DNA from: Siphonodentalium dalli
Taxonomy: Eukaryota > Mollusca > Scaphopoda > Gadilida > Siphonodentaliidae
Assembly (NCBI GenBank): GCA_032622095.1
Contig: CP136069.1
Coordinates: 66,551,319 to 66,615,318, forward strand
Direction: 5' to 3'
Length of the DNA: 64,000 nucleotides
Positions 1 through 12,800 of this stretch are shown piece by piece. Made by a program: the position numbers and the translations under genes. Each line of letters begins with the position of its first letter. The stretch's first letter is position 1. Under the pieces are notes generated by a model, which was not told the DNA's origin, ran no database searches, and worked only from the letters and a program-made list of their open reading frames with translations.

Positions 1-506
1 CGACAAATGCGCATACACCTTATACACAAATTTCTTATGTAACCAGAGTTTTTCTTGGATAAGATGAGTTTGAAGCCTGCTTACATTTCAAAATGTCGTC
101 AGTTTTATATTGTCTGCAGCGGAACTCAACACGTTGAAGCAAAAGTTACAAAAGATAAAATGTGTATGTAACGAGACTATAATACAACTGAAAAAATAAA
201 TTGAGGGAGGGGTGGGCGATACAGGGAACTAAGGGTTGAACCGATATAAATTTGTAGAGCAATAACGACCAATGTTGACACATTATGCATCTGAACTCAG
301 AGATCAACTCTACTGTTGCAACAAGGCTTTAAAATAGGGGGGGGGGGTGTCAGAATCTTAGTCATCTCTATATAGTGCCAGAATAGTCATTTATGGACTT
401 CTATAAGATGTTGGGTTGGTTATATGGACTCGGAGAAAAAGTGGTTTGTACCGATGAACTGACATAAATTAGTGGAGCTACTGTACTAAAGCAGGAATGA
501 TATCAA

Positions 507-544
<38 letters not shown>

Positions 545-1016
545 CTGAAATTATCTATCTCTATAGATGGCACCAGGATTATATAGAAAGGAATAGCAAT
601 TGATATACGTATACGGTATTACGGTATACTATAGTAATACCATAGACATATAAGTGCAAGTATCACATGATAAAATATTACGTAACGTGACTATACCGAT
701 GAAAGAAATAAATAAATTGGACCGGGATCAGAGGTTGGGTTGGTTATATGTTGATAATTGGATATGGAATTCATACCGATGAAACGATACAAATTAGTGG
801 AGCGATAAAGACCAATGTTGACATTTATTCAGGCTACGCGGGAGAAAATAGGGGTTTATACGATAGACCGAAATAAATTTGTCGGGTGATAATGACCAAT
901 GTTGACCTATAAAGTAACGCGACTGTACTGTCGGATAATTATCAGGTGTAACCGGTCAAATATGGACTCTAAGTGACCAATATAGAACAGCTCAGAAAAC
1001 ATTCGCAGGGCCCTAA
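1..1016. other. No gene seen; degenerate repeats
   Basis: Contains G homopolymers and three scattered copies of GACCAATGTTGAC with related surroundings (about 268, 811, 895), suggesting a decayed tandem repeat. No exon of GCP5 or other coding region was recognised. Confidence 0.6.
510..542. repeat. Uninterrupted G homopolymer, about 33 bases
   Basis: Single-base run with no feature on either side. A shorter G tract is at about 338-347. Confidence 0.9.
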
Positions 1017-1556
1017 AATTTATTTAACACCGCATTTGCCATTAAAATCGATTTATATCGATAAAACTGTCATTTTTCAAAATTTTAAGCTGAGACTTGG
1101 AGTGTGTGGGTGGGATACCTACATATTCCTAAAATGACAGAGTACAGCACGTAATTATGTTTTAGATGGAAGAAATGAATTTTTTTCAATGATAAAATTT
1201 AACATGGAATTTACCATTAACATCGATTTATGTCGATAAAACTGTCTTTTTTCAAACCTTTAGGCTGAGACTTGGTGCATGTTCGTGGGATACATATATG
1301 TTCCTAAAATGACAGAGTCCATCGCGTAATTATGTTTTAGATGGAAGAAATTGAATTTTTTTCGATGATAAATTTTAACATGGAATTGTCCCATTCAAAT
1401 CTATTTATGTCGATAAAACTGTTATTTCTCAAATATTTAAGCTGAGACTCGGTGTTTCTGCGTGGAATACCTATATATTCCGAAAACGACAGGGTTAAGC
1501 ACGTAATTATCTTTTAGATGGAAGAAATTGATTGTTTCGATGATAAAAATCCAGCG
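1017..1556. repeat. Tandem repeat, about 180-bp unit, three copies
   Basis: Each unit has ATCGATTTATATCGATAAAA or a variant, then AGCTGAGACTTGG, AAAATGACAGAGT and TTATGTTTTAGATGGAAG. The three units run head to tail. No coding content. Confidence 0.85.
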
Positions 1557-2221
1557 TAAAATAATCGCCAATGGAGGCTTCGCTTCGCATGGTTGGCAAT
1601 TATCACGATACACAGGGAACACTTTGACGTTCGTACTCATATTTCACCAATTTTTGTACCTGGCTTTCCAATCCTAAGTTTCAAGGGGAAATGTCTAATT
1701 TTACTCTATTTGTCGTTATATACATATTATACATATTTATCACACCATTTATTATTCATTTTCATAAAAATAAAATAAAAAAAGCCGAAGATGACATGTT
1801 TAAACTGTTTGAAGCACGAATTTGGCGATAACTTATCAGAGTACGTTATACTTGTGATAGTTACGTTACGCACACGTGTTCCAATATCCTATTGCGATAA
1901 TCGCTTAACCCTTTAGTTTTCAACGGCATTTCAATTGGTTGAAATTAAAATTTCTCAAGTTCCAGCTCAACGCGAATCTAGTGACCTAATTGGTAGAAAT
2001 ACTTTAGCAGTAATTCTTAGTTTTATAAGTCATAACTCTAATTTTATTGACGATACGAGCTCAACATCATAATATGTCACTGTTTATGGCGGTGTTATCC
2101 AAACGTGTGCTTTGATAATGGTTATAATTTTATTTTGCGATCAAACGTCAGTGCAGCCCAGCAGAAACGCATAGGCACTAGTTCAATTCAGCAGAAACGC
2201 ATAAGTCCTACGATTATAGTA
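1557..2221. other. No gene seen
   Basis: AT-rich sequence with stop codons in all frames apart from short incidental ones. It ends with the CACCCACTGA hairpin. The expected final GCP5 exon was searched for on the minus strand and not found. Confidence 0.55.
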
Positions 2222-2259
2222 CACCCACTGAACGCGCTTCGCGCGTTGGTCAGTGGGTG
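2222..2259. repeat. Strong stem-loop followed by poly-A
   Basis: CACCCACTGAACGCGC, loop TTC, GCGCGTT, GG bulge, TCAGTGGGTG, then eleven A residues. Such hairpins occur at 3' ends of rolling-circle-type elements; no matching 5' end was identified. Confidence 0.8.
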
Positions 2260-2282
2260 AAAAAAAAAAAATCAATGACTCG

Positions 2283-5200
2283 AAAATAACATTTTCAATA
2301 GAAAATACATATTCCCTATAAGATACTTACACACTGAACTACATGGTATATTCATCTTTATTCACAAGAAAGGATTCTATGAGATCCGTTTAAAATTTAT
2401 TATTTTGGTACGAAATAGCTTAAGTACCTTTTTGAATCATTATTTATATGACGTAGTAGGTCAAGGTCATTTGTTCACTTGTTATGTATATAAGCAAGTG
2501 TGGACCCAGTCAAGATCTCTTTTTCATCCTCTTACAAGACTCGAGGGGTGTGACCGAGCAGCGGGGAGGGAAAATCCCAATTTGGGAGTTCAGTGTGTAA
2601 GTATCTTATAGGGAATATGTATTTTCTATTGAAAATGTTATATTCCCTTCAAAGATACGTTACACACTGAACTACATGGTAGAATCAACTCATGATCATA
2701 GGAGGAGGCTGCGAGGAATGAGAAACTATTGTATTGTAGTTAAGAGTAATTAATTTGAATCTGCTGAGTAGCAACAAATGGATCCAAAAGGTACCGATTT
2801 GCAAATTTTATTGATGGTACAAGGTAGAGTGGAGAAAGTGGAAGAATGAGCCCATTGGCTGAATCTCTGCAACCCCCCCCCCCCCCCTTTGGTTCTGAAG
2901 TCAGACAAACCTGTAATTGTGAAATCTCCCCAAGGTCATATGCAGGTACATGCATGTGCCACCTCCTCCCTGGAGTAAGCTGGTCATATGCAGAAAGCAT
3001 AGACCACCCTGCTCCATGGTATGTGACTGAACGAACCAAGATATCCCGTTTCGACACCAGAGGAAGGAAATCTATTGTTACCTGAATGGTCAATATGGAT
3101 GCAAAACGAGGAAGTGGCAACTGTAAATACGATTAGAAACATACCACCAAGTCATGTATGGTGAAGAAAACCCAGAATTAAATAGCCACCGCATCAAGAT
3201 TGTAAGGTTTGCGACCTACTGGCAGTAACTGTGTCTAACTCGACCAACTGATAAAGGCGCAAAAGAAGTATTTTCGGACTGACCATCAAAATGACAGTAT
3301 GTTACTTCAGTGAATTAATACACCGGACAGAGGCCATATTCCGTCCGACAATGCCCATGATTGGTAGTTACTTTAAGTCTGGAAACTGGTAACAAAAACC
3401 CCAGGTAACGAAGTCCATGAAGAGCGTTATAGGACTTGGAAATTCCCAAAATGTTTTCTGGTATCGAAACAATCGAGAAGAAAAAGTTCGGAGAGTCCTG
3501 AGTTGTAACTACCTCCACAGCCTGTCAATCCAATAGTGTATGCAGTTACACGTACACTTGATTTAAAGGAATACTTTGCAGTCTGCATGTAACATGTTAG
3601 AAAATGTGTAGAAGGAGGAGACCCATCGTGATGGAACTACTTCAAACAGTCTGAAAGAAGGAACAGGCCATGGATGATTAAGGTCCCAAAAACAACCAGA
3701 CTGTGGATAACAAGAAGATTGTGTCTGCTTGTTATTCACTGATTGTTCTTAACAGCCGAAGGGCCCGGGTCCATGAGCAGTTATTGGTTTTTAGCCCACC
3801 GCAACGACCAAGGAGAAAGCATATACTCGGTCGACATGAGGTCGAGGAGGTATGCCAGAGGTGTGAACAGAAGGCAAAATTTACCGAAGACCAGTCACAT
3901 GTGTGTATGGTCGGACGGTTGTCTGTCGCTCATACAGCGAGGACCCGGACCCTAGGTCCTCCCCGCGGGCAGAGACTCTCTGTCGCCAACAATGATTGTC
4001 TCATGTGCGCCGTTAGACGAATTGCCCGTCTGTTTGAGTAATGCAAGACAGCATGTCAAAAAAGGAGCACTGAGTACAATAAAGCCCGATTCCAGAGGTG
4101 CCACGACTATTTATATTGATAATCGACAATCGGTCGGCCACAACAGACAATAATCGATTAATCGTACCTAACACCAGCAGTGGAAGTATTCTGTAATATG
4201 GCCTATTGGCTTGGTGCTGGGTAACTACAATTTGCTGTTGTTTGAGGAATCGGCTCAGGACATGTTTACATTAATGAAGTGCATCACAAACCACTTTTAT
4301 TGACCAATGAACAGAATGTATTCTATACCTGCACAATTATCGGCCATGTTATGGTGATAATAGAATTTGTGAGGTCATTAGAACGAACGTAAATATGAAT
4401 TTCAGTGTCTGAATAGCCAAACATGCAAACCATATAAAGTAGGAATGCATAATGAATGGCCGACGGTTTGTATTTGATAATATCGAGGTTCATTCAGCAT
4501 TCACGGCATGATACGCAATAGCCTATACAATTAACCTCTAAGGATACTTATTCAAGCACAGTATACTCAACTCATTGAAGACAGTGACAGTCGGCATATA
4601 TCAAAGATGTAGTTCCGCCTTACAAGTAGAAATATACAATGACATCGCCATAATTTCAAAGCGGCAGGGCCGCCAATTTGTAGAATTAACAACAACATGA
4701 AGAGTAACCATGGCGCATCATCAAATGAACTGCAGACTGTTTGCAACATAGGTTAGTAGTACCCCTGTTGACGGAATCGCGTTGATATGCGATCACAGGT
4801 TGTTAACCCATCGGTTGTAGATTAAACTGTGTAAAACAAACACGGTATTCAATAATACTGGACATGTCCCGATGTCAAATTACATAATGCATATTAATCG
4901 ACGATGTAAATGGTAATCGATGATCGGCTTTATCAACGGTTCATCGATTATACGACTAATCGTGGCACCCCTACAAAGGACTCCATCAAGCAGGGCATCA
5001 ACGTGTGTTGTTGGCATGATGCAAGGCTCAAAGTTCTGAAATGCACCTGTTCACATGGAACAGGTTATTACCCACCGTACCACCACCCTAGAAGATTGTG
5101 TGAGTTCAATTGTCTATATCGTAACCTGATAAGCTAACCCAAACTGTAAAGCCATGATATTGAGCGAGAATAGATCTAATCCTGGTACTACAGGTAAAAA

Positions 5201-8200
5201 ACCCATTGGGATTGTCCTAAAACTGTAGAGTCAAAAGCTGATGAATGTTCTACGCACAGAGAAACGTGAGTCACAACTTGGTTCGCAGAAAAAACAGCCT
5301 ATAACTGCAGAAAGCCAGATTGACACTCGCAAGGAATCCAAGGCTTGGTGTTTCGCCCCATGGAACCGTAGTAAGGGCGAAAGATGATCGGTGTAAATTT
5401 ATCACCAGAAAAATCGAACGGTCACCCATAAACAAAGGACAATGCTAATCAGTGACAAGTGGAAAGGTAATAAGTTTGAGCCCTGGTAAAACCTCATGGT
5501 TGTAGAACAAATTGAGTGTTTGTTAAAAGTCTCTGCCCCGGCCGATGACTGTGCTATGTACACTGTTATGGACAGCACCCGAGATTATCCGGCATCAGCC
5601 GGCGCGCTGTCTGGTGGCCCAATGCTCGGTCTCCCCTCGAACCTCCCAGGACCCAAATCGGAGGCGAGAAACTGCGTCTGCCACACCTCGATGCCTTGCA
5701 ACTAACTCTAGATAGCTCTTTTTTAGAGCCACAAGAAAAAACAGCAAGATCTCTCCGAAAACCAAAGTGAGAATCAGGATTCGCATTGCATGGCAAGTAG
5801 CCCTGTTAATTAGAATTGTAATCTAAATGTGGGATCGGCAGATCCAAACCATGTATTTTGTTATCTTTAAAGTTAAATAAAAGGTCGCAGACCACATGTC
5901 CCCCGACTGGAGTGGTAAACTTCATGATTGGATTTGTTAGAAGGATACTATTTGCAACAATGTTATACAATATATAGATGTTGCAAACCACCGCAAAATT
6001 TCTTGGACAAAACAACCCGATGAACAAACGCATGCAAACGCGAAAAAAATGATATTTTTGTATTAGTAAAAATGATATTTTTGTATTAGCTATATAGATG
6101 TTGCAAATCACCAACATGTTAGGAACAATATCCCAGAGTTTCAAATCTCTACATTTAAAACTGTAGGAGGAGTTGATTACACCATGAAGGTACCCAATCT
6201 CATCCAAAAGGCAAAAATGTTCCAAATTTTCTAAGTCGAAAACCCCCCAAAAATATGGAAAATATAATATTTTTTATTAGCTATATAGATGTTGCAAATC
6301 ACCAACATGTTAGGAACAATATCCCAGAGTTTCAAATCTCTACATTTAAAACTGTAGGAGGAGTTGATTACACCATGAAGGTACCCAATCTCATCCAAAA
6401 GGCAAAAATGTTCCAAATTTTCTAAGTCGAAAACCCCCCCAAAAATATGGAAAAAATGATATTTTTGATTAGCTATATAGATGTTGCAAATCACCAACAT
6501 GTTAGGAACAATATCCCAGAGTTTCAAATCTCTACATTTAAAACTGTAGGAGGAGTTGATTACACCATGAAGGTACCCAATCTCATCCAAAAGGCAAAAA
6601 TGTTCCAAATTTTCTAAGTCGAAAACCCCCCCAAAAATATGGAAAAAATGATATTTTTGATTAGCTATATAGATGTTGCAAATCACCAACATGTTAGGAA
6701 CAATATCCCAGAGTTTCAAATCTCTACATTTAAAACTGTAGTAGGAGTTGATTACACCATGAAGGTACCCAATCTCATCCAAAAGGCAAAAATGTTTCAA
6801 ATTTTCTAAGTCGAAAACCCCCCCAAAAATATGGAAAAAATTATATTTTTGATTAGCTATATAGATGTTACAAATCACCAACATGTTAGTAACAATATCC
6901 CAGAGTTTCAAATCTCTACGTTTAAAACTGTAGGAGGAGTTGATTACACCATGAAGGTACCCAATCTCGGACGCACGGACGCACGGACGGACGCACGGAC
7001 GGACAGACGGACGGACGAGGGTCATTTCTATAGTCCTCCGACGGAAACGTCGGGGAACAAAAACTGAATAAACAGGGCTGCGTAAAGCCTGGGAAGAGAC
7101 ATCGAGGTATGATTAATGTTCAGACTGTTTCCCCCTCCTAACTGGAGCCAGCTTAAACCTTGACGTGAAGCTGAATCATACCGTGCAGCCAGTAGGGCGG
7201 TGGCGACATACTTGGTCACGACACAAATCCAGATACATCACCAACATGATGACACCACACTTAATGTTTCTAATTGAACACAATCCGCATTGAACTACAT
7301 GTTGAATGGGCAGATCAGTCAAATATACATAGAATGAATTGCCACAGCCCCAGTGGCTACACTGGCTACAACTCACCTCCCGTCAAAGAGCAAGCATTTT
7401 ACGGCCATGCAGAGTCCCGGGAAATGGTCTTAACAGCAATTCCACCCGAGGGTAGACGCCAGGGAGCAACTTACTTTGGAAATTTTGATTATCCAATAAA
7501 GAGCCTGACATTGACATGATGAAAGTATTTTGTTCTCATATCTCAAAGTCACATAAAATTCATACTAAAATGCATGGCTATTATCCAAGTTTGGATGGCA
7601 AATTGTGACGTGATGCGATACCAGTTAAGTTGCTCCCTAGGGGGCTGACAGATCTTTGTACGTCCCACCTGCTTGTGAAAGGGAGATGGGAGGACGAAAA
7701 TCTGAGGTAGGATCCAGCAGCAGCGGGCGAGCATGGTCGGATCCGTGCATAGTGGAACCCACCCTCGGAACAGTATGGCGCCTTGCCACAGTGACATTGG
7801 TGAAGTATGCGGCGGGGCCCCTCAAGGTCTGCATGGAACGAGGCATTTGATTAGCCTGAACCTGCTTGACAATGGGGTGACTGAAACCGAGGCCATACGA
7901 GGAAGAAAATTGCTTGTTTTATGACCAGTTATAAGGATCAGGAAAGTGACCTAAAAATATTCCAGGAAATTAGGTGACTGATGTGTCACATTATTACGTC
8001 TGAAATTGTGTCAGTCACTCAGTGATCTGACAAAAAAGTTATTTTGTTGGCAAACAATCTCAATGTGTATTGTATTGTAAACGAATTCATAGTGAACTAT
8101 GAGCCAAGCAAAACCACACAAGTGAGTTAATTCCTAGATAAACGAAAAAAGGACCCAAACCTGATCCCTAATTTTGCTACATATGTCAACATGAAACAGA

Positions 8201-8940
8201 TGTGTGAGTGACAATTTCAGAATTTCGACGTAAACAAACGAATGTTGTCACGTGGCAATTTCCTATAACCGCAATGTTGTCTTACTGGTTGAATGATGTA
8301 ATACCTACATTCTAAAACCACAAGAACAGAGATAACATAGCAACTGTGCTGTATAGGCATTCCCAAAGAGAGTTCAACACGTGAACGGCTGCATATATAC
8401 AGACGAATTCAATTTCGAATTCAATTCGGAATACTAAACCACGTGCTCCGAAACCGGAAGTTGGGGAATTACCCACAATTTTCAACATAATAAAATAGTT
8501 TTTATTTTATTTTTTGCGTAAAATAAAACAAGTGAAATTAAATGAAATTGTCACTCTGAAGAGTCTGATATTATTTAATAATTATTGTGTCGTCTTCCAA
8601 AAATGAAACGATGTCACAACAAATTAAACAAATTGGAACGGAATTGTTAAATGAAGCCGACAATAATATGTGTGTTTCAATTTTCTCATAGCGTGTACTT
8701 CCCTTCGAGTCACAAGAAAAAAAGAGATCTTGACTGGGTCCACACTTGCTTATATACATAACAAGTGAACAAATGACCTTGACCTGCTACGTCATATAAA
8801 TAATGATTCAAAAAGGTACTTAAGCTATTTCGTACCAAAATAATAAATTTTAAACGGATCTCATAGAATCCTTTCTTGTGAATAAAGATGAATATACCAT
8901 GTAGTTCAGTGTGTAACGTATCTTTGAAGGGAATATTAAA
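2283..8940. mobile_element. Large DNA element with long terminal inverted repeats, copy A
   Basis: The left arm (about 2309-2540) and right arm (about 8700-8937) are near-perfect inverted repeats of over 200 bases. Each carries TACACACTGAACTACATGG and GGTACGAAATAGCTTAAG. A second near-identical copy lies at 52157-58520 in the same orientation, which defines the ends. The left end is compound: a smaller inverted-repeat unit (about 2286-2640) is followed at 2640 by a second copy of the terminal sequence. Short open frames inside are not conserved between copies (1-2 base indels), so no transposase could be supported. Relative to copy B it contains 4385-5642 and a nested element at 5873-7062. 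Superfamily not determined. Confidence 0.8.
5873..7062 (+). mobile_element. Nested tandem-repeat element inside copy A
   Basis: Absent from the matching place in copy B (near 54480), so this is an insertion in A or a loss in B. It starts AATAAAAGGTCGCAGACC, a motif also seen at about 11706 and 42146. It contains about five head-to-tail units of ~191 bases between about 6070 and 6985, each with GATGTTGCAAATCACCAAC. It ends with a GACGGACGG-type simple repeat (6969-7016) and a CCGACGGAAACGTCGG hairpin (about 7038-7053). The architecture resembles non-autonomous Helitron/Helentron-like elements with central tandem repeats and a 3' hairpin, but that is an inference. Confidence 0.7.
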
Positions 8941-9339
8941 TGTGCCTGATGGAAGATGTTTTGGAAAGGTGTACTCCATTCATATCTATCATTTTGTACC
9001 CCAGAATCTATATAAAACTTAAAAGGAAGAGATACATCAGGGTTTCTGCTAGGGGTTGGGGGAGCCCTGTAGGCACTGGGCGAAATCACAGTCCATCAAC
9101 GAATGGCGAATATCTAATTAGTATTTAGTATATCAGTCGATAATTGTTGTGAATGTCTACGGTAATATAAATTGATAAAGTTAGGAAATCGTACTTGTGT
9201 TTTATTTTTAACAATTTGAGGGTTAAATAATGTAAGGGTGTTGTCATTTGGCACAGCATATAGACATATAAATAGAGGATCTAAAACGAGTCCCCATTTT
9301 ATAGCGGAATTTATCAAATTATATTCTTTAACTATTTCA

Positions 9340-9547
9340 GTGCCAGACTTATTTTGTAGGTTTATAGTCCAGGGAATCTTAAGTTTTTCATGGACATCAA
9401 AATTATTACTATGAATACTTGGTGATAGTTTTGAGTTATAACATGCCCCTAAGGTTTTATCCAGTTTGTTTTTAAATTTGCTATAGCATGCTTAAGCATA
9501 CCGTAAATTAGGGCCGATGAGAATGGCCCCTAGCACTGAAAGGGTTA
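9340..9547. mobile_element. Truncated TTAA-type miniature element
   Basis: From GCCAGACTTATTTTGTAGG to CACTGAAAGGGTTAA it matches the right half of the 40050-40465 element, including TATAGCATGCTTAAGCATA. The left end with the hairpin core is missing. A second family end (GATGAAAGGGTTAA) follows at 9561. Confidence 0.7.
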
Positions 9548-9620
9548 ATGCTGTACCAGCGGATGAAAGGGTTAAAAATCATCCAAATCCCAAGTAACCA
9601 AAAGGGGAAAACGAACTTAC

Positions 9621-9835
9621 CTTATAGCTTCGACGGTCTCATTCCATTTGTTGTGGAAATGAAGAATGAGATTTAGAACTTTCATGATGATTTCTTTGAG
9701 AAACGACACACTTCTATGAAGTAAGCACCTCTCGTAGATTTTTTTAATATAATCCTCATGAGCAGCTATTATCTCGTCTAAATCTACAGCACTGTTTAAC
9801 TGGTTTTGAAACTCTATGCTTGTGCTGTGTAGAAT
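9621..9835 (-). CDS. TUBGCP5: GCP5 exon w20 (last found in window)
   Basis: 71 codons plus 2 nt: ILHSTSIEFQNQLNSAVDLD, EDYIKKIYERCLLHRSVSFL and KEIIMKVLNLILHF. This is the C-terminal GCP domain, matching ILHSTGLEFQHQVEEAKDLD and DRCLLREKVSFVKEAIMKVLNL. Acceptor TTCGCAG, donor ATAAG|GTAAGT. The strong donor and phase 2 end show that at least one more coding exon must follow; it was not found to the left. Confidence 0.97.
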
Positions 9836-12800
9836 CTGCGAACAAAAAGGGTAAAGTAAGGCCACACAAAGTTAATTATCTTTTCGCAGACACACTATTT
9901 GTATCAAAATGGACAGGCAGGCCAGGGTAGACAGGTTTTTATATTTTTGTATTGGATGTAAAAAATATGACATTATTAAAAATTTTATGTAGATGAATGT
10001 CCCACTCGAAATTGCATGCTTTTCTGTGATTTTTGTGAGCCGATATCGCAATAAACATTGAATAATACCCAGAAGAAATTCCATAATTGTAAGCAACGCA
10101 AAGCAAAATTGCTCATAGTCACTTAAATCATGAAATTATGAGTTGGGACCTTCACCTGCAGTGAAGTACATTATCAAGGAACAGATAATAACTACAAAAT
10201 ATATTCCCAGTGTTATTTTTTCAAATTTATAATGTTCCCTGTCAAAATTTCAAAAAGTTCCAAGGTTTTGTACTGGAGGAATATGATCTCTACGGGCATG
10301 AGCCAGAGTAGAGTTTCATGGCATGATCAAGTTTCAACTATCAATGCCAAATGAGAAACATCAGATGTTGCACATATTTCAATTAAAAGTGTTTTAACAG
10401 ATAAGAATTCTAAACAGATATGCTGTAATGTTCTAAAAATAGCCACAATTTCTGAACCGGTTCATAAAAAATAATTGGAGAAAAAAAAACAATTAATGAC
10501 AGGAACTCCTGATGTCTGATCCTGGATATAGTTTCTGACATTTGCAAAAAGAGGTCCCCAGAGTTTTAATTTAGTGATGCTATCCCACACAGTGGGCTAG
10601 CATCACAACTTTCCCCCTCTGGGAACCTCATTCTGTATTCTGTACCAGAAAATAATTAGATCAGATCAATGTCAAGAACTATAGGCTAGGAGCCATAACA
10701 GTCCAGATCGCACTGGCCGAACAGCATCCATAGAAGCCCGAGCTGTGTCTACAAGAAACCCTGACTGTGTCTACAAGAAACCCTGACTGTCTACAAGAAA
10801 CCCTGACCATGTCTACAAGAAACCCTGACTGTGTCTACAAGAAACCCTGACTGCATCTACAAGAAACCTTGACCGTGTCTACAAGAAACCCTGACCGTGT
10901 CTACAAGAAACCCTGACCGCGTCTACAAGAAACCCTGACCGTGTCTACAAGAATAAAAAAACATACTAACACTTGTCATAATGTAATCTTGAAGGCCATT
11001 GACAAAATAAATGAGCCTCATTCTGAGAAGCTGCATGCGATGGATTCTACACGATCTCGGAGAGGTTTCGGTGGTCGATACAGACGTTGTTTCATCATCA
11101 TTCTGTAAGGAGCTTAAAACACTCTCTTTCTGGAGGTCTGAAATATCAGAGAAATTGAAGATGCATTGAAGGCTCCAAGCCACCAGTTACACCAAGTTTC
11201 ATACAATTTTGTCAAATACTATTCAAGTTATCATCCAAACAACAAAATAATCGGCAAATAAGTAAATGAGAGGCCGATCATGATCGGCAAGATGTTTAAC
11301 ACATACCTTCAACCATACCAACTCGATCTGGACTGAATATATGTCTGTAGACATAACGTGGAGACGATTGGAAAGATATATTATGGGGTTTCCATCATTA
11401 ACTTGCATATGTATAAATATGAGACTGATCAGATAAAGAATTTCTCTGGATAGCATGTGTTCATGTTATGGTTAAAGGTACGGTTAAAACCGATAAATCA
11501 ATGCAAAAATTATGTGTGAAATCAGTTGGCACACAATAAAAGTCTGACAAAAATAATTGTCCCCAAATTTGACAGAAAAGCTGAGACTTTTTTGGAAGGT
11601 GATACAAACAACCAAGACAGAGTTGACAGACAAATGTTTTGAGGCTGACATCGTTGTCATCTTAATTTTCAAATGAAAAATCAAAAATATATTTGACTTA
11701 GTATAATAAAAGGTCGCAGACCCCACATCTCTGAATCAAGGTGGCTTTTTGGGACATTGATTTTTTTAAGAACAAAGAAGTTAAATTGTGGAAAAATTTG
11801 ACTGCAACTAGATGATGTCCTGCGTATGCTCAAAGGTGATTCACACACCAAGTATCCAGAGATTCTTTTGAAGATTGCTCAATTTATCATCAAAAAAGAG
11901 AACACAAATTTATTTCTACATCAAATAAAATCAAACTTGGCCTGTGGACAACCCAAAGACAGCGATTTATAAGTAAAAAAAGGGGCATAACTCCATCAAA
12001 ATTGATCAGACCATGACCAAAATGGTCGGTAATAATCATAACATTATATATCTTCAGGGAGAATCGATGATTGCCCGAGAACGAACGGGGGTCGGGAACA
12101 ATCATAATGATGATTGCCCGAGAACGAACGTCATATGTTTTCAGGGAGAATCAATGATCGCTCGAGAACGAACGGTCAGAAATAATCATAATGTCACATG
12201 TCTTCAGGGAGAATCCAGGCCCGAGAACGAATGAGCAAACAGCTGGAAATAATTAGACAGAAATTAGTTTGATTGACTTACCATAAAACCTGAGATCATC
12301 AACACAAAATTTAGCACGTTTTATTTGTAGAATAAATGTAAATATCTGACTGTAAAGCTCCTGGCATTTAGCATTAATCACAACATCTACTGGCCATGGA
12401 ACCTGTTAAGCAAACAAATTAGCATATTTAAAGTAATATTTATAGGTGCTTATTTATGTGGTAATGAGGTCACCAGAGGGTGAATTTAGTGACACTAACC
12501 AGCAAGGCAGAATAGCAGCATCACCAAATTCACACTCTGGGGACCTCATTCTACTTAAGCCTCATCTTCTGGGAAATATCTATAGTCTCAAATTAACATT
12601 GTTTTTTATTACTTTTTCCCTTCTGTTTAGTTTCTGTATCCCCTAATTTGCAGAAGATAAATTGCATAATCGAGGTGACTTATGAGTGAACATCACCCAC
12701 TTCAACTGGGAAACTTGAAACTGATCCTAGGTCTCCCATAGCAGTTAAGGTCTAAGCAGAATGAGGTTCCCAGAGGGTAAATTTTGTGACGCTAGCTCAC

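Noticed and set aside
2740-3120. 126-codon frame on the minus strand in copy A, overlapped by a 79-codon plus-strand frame
   Set aside because: It is open on both strands over the same stretch, includes a C-tract-encoded glycine run, and is altered by indels in copy B. No domain was recognised.
3703-4041. 112-codon plus-strand frame in copy A
   Set aside because: Copy B has 1- and 2-base indels that shift the frame, so it is not under coding constraint.
6231-7025. 264-codon open frame on the minus strand with repeated EIGYLHGVINSSYSF motif
   Set aside because: It exists because the tandem unit is close to a multiple of three bases. It has no independent protein features and lies wholly in a DNA repeat array.
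11223-11456. 77-codon minus-strand frame between GCP5 exons w18 and w19
   Set aside because: w18 and w19 join in phase and match the family directly; this segment has no counterpart in GCP5.
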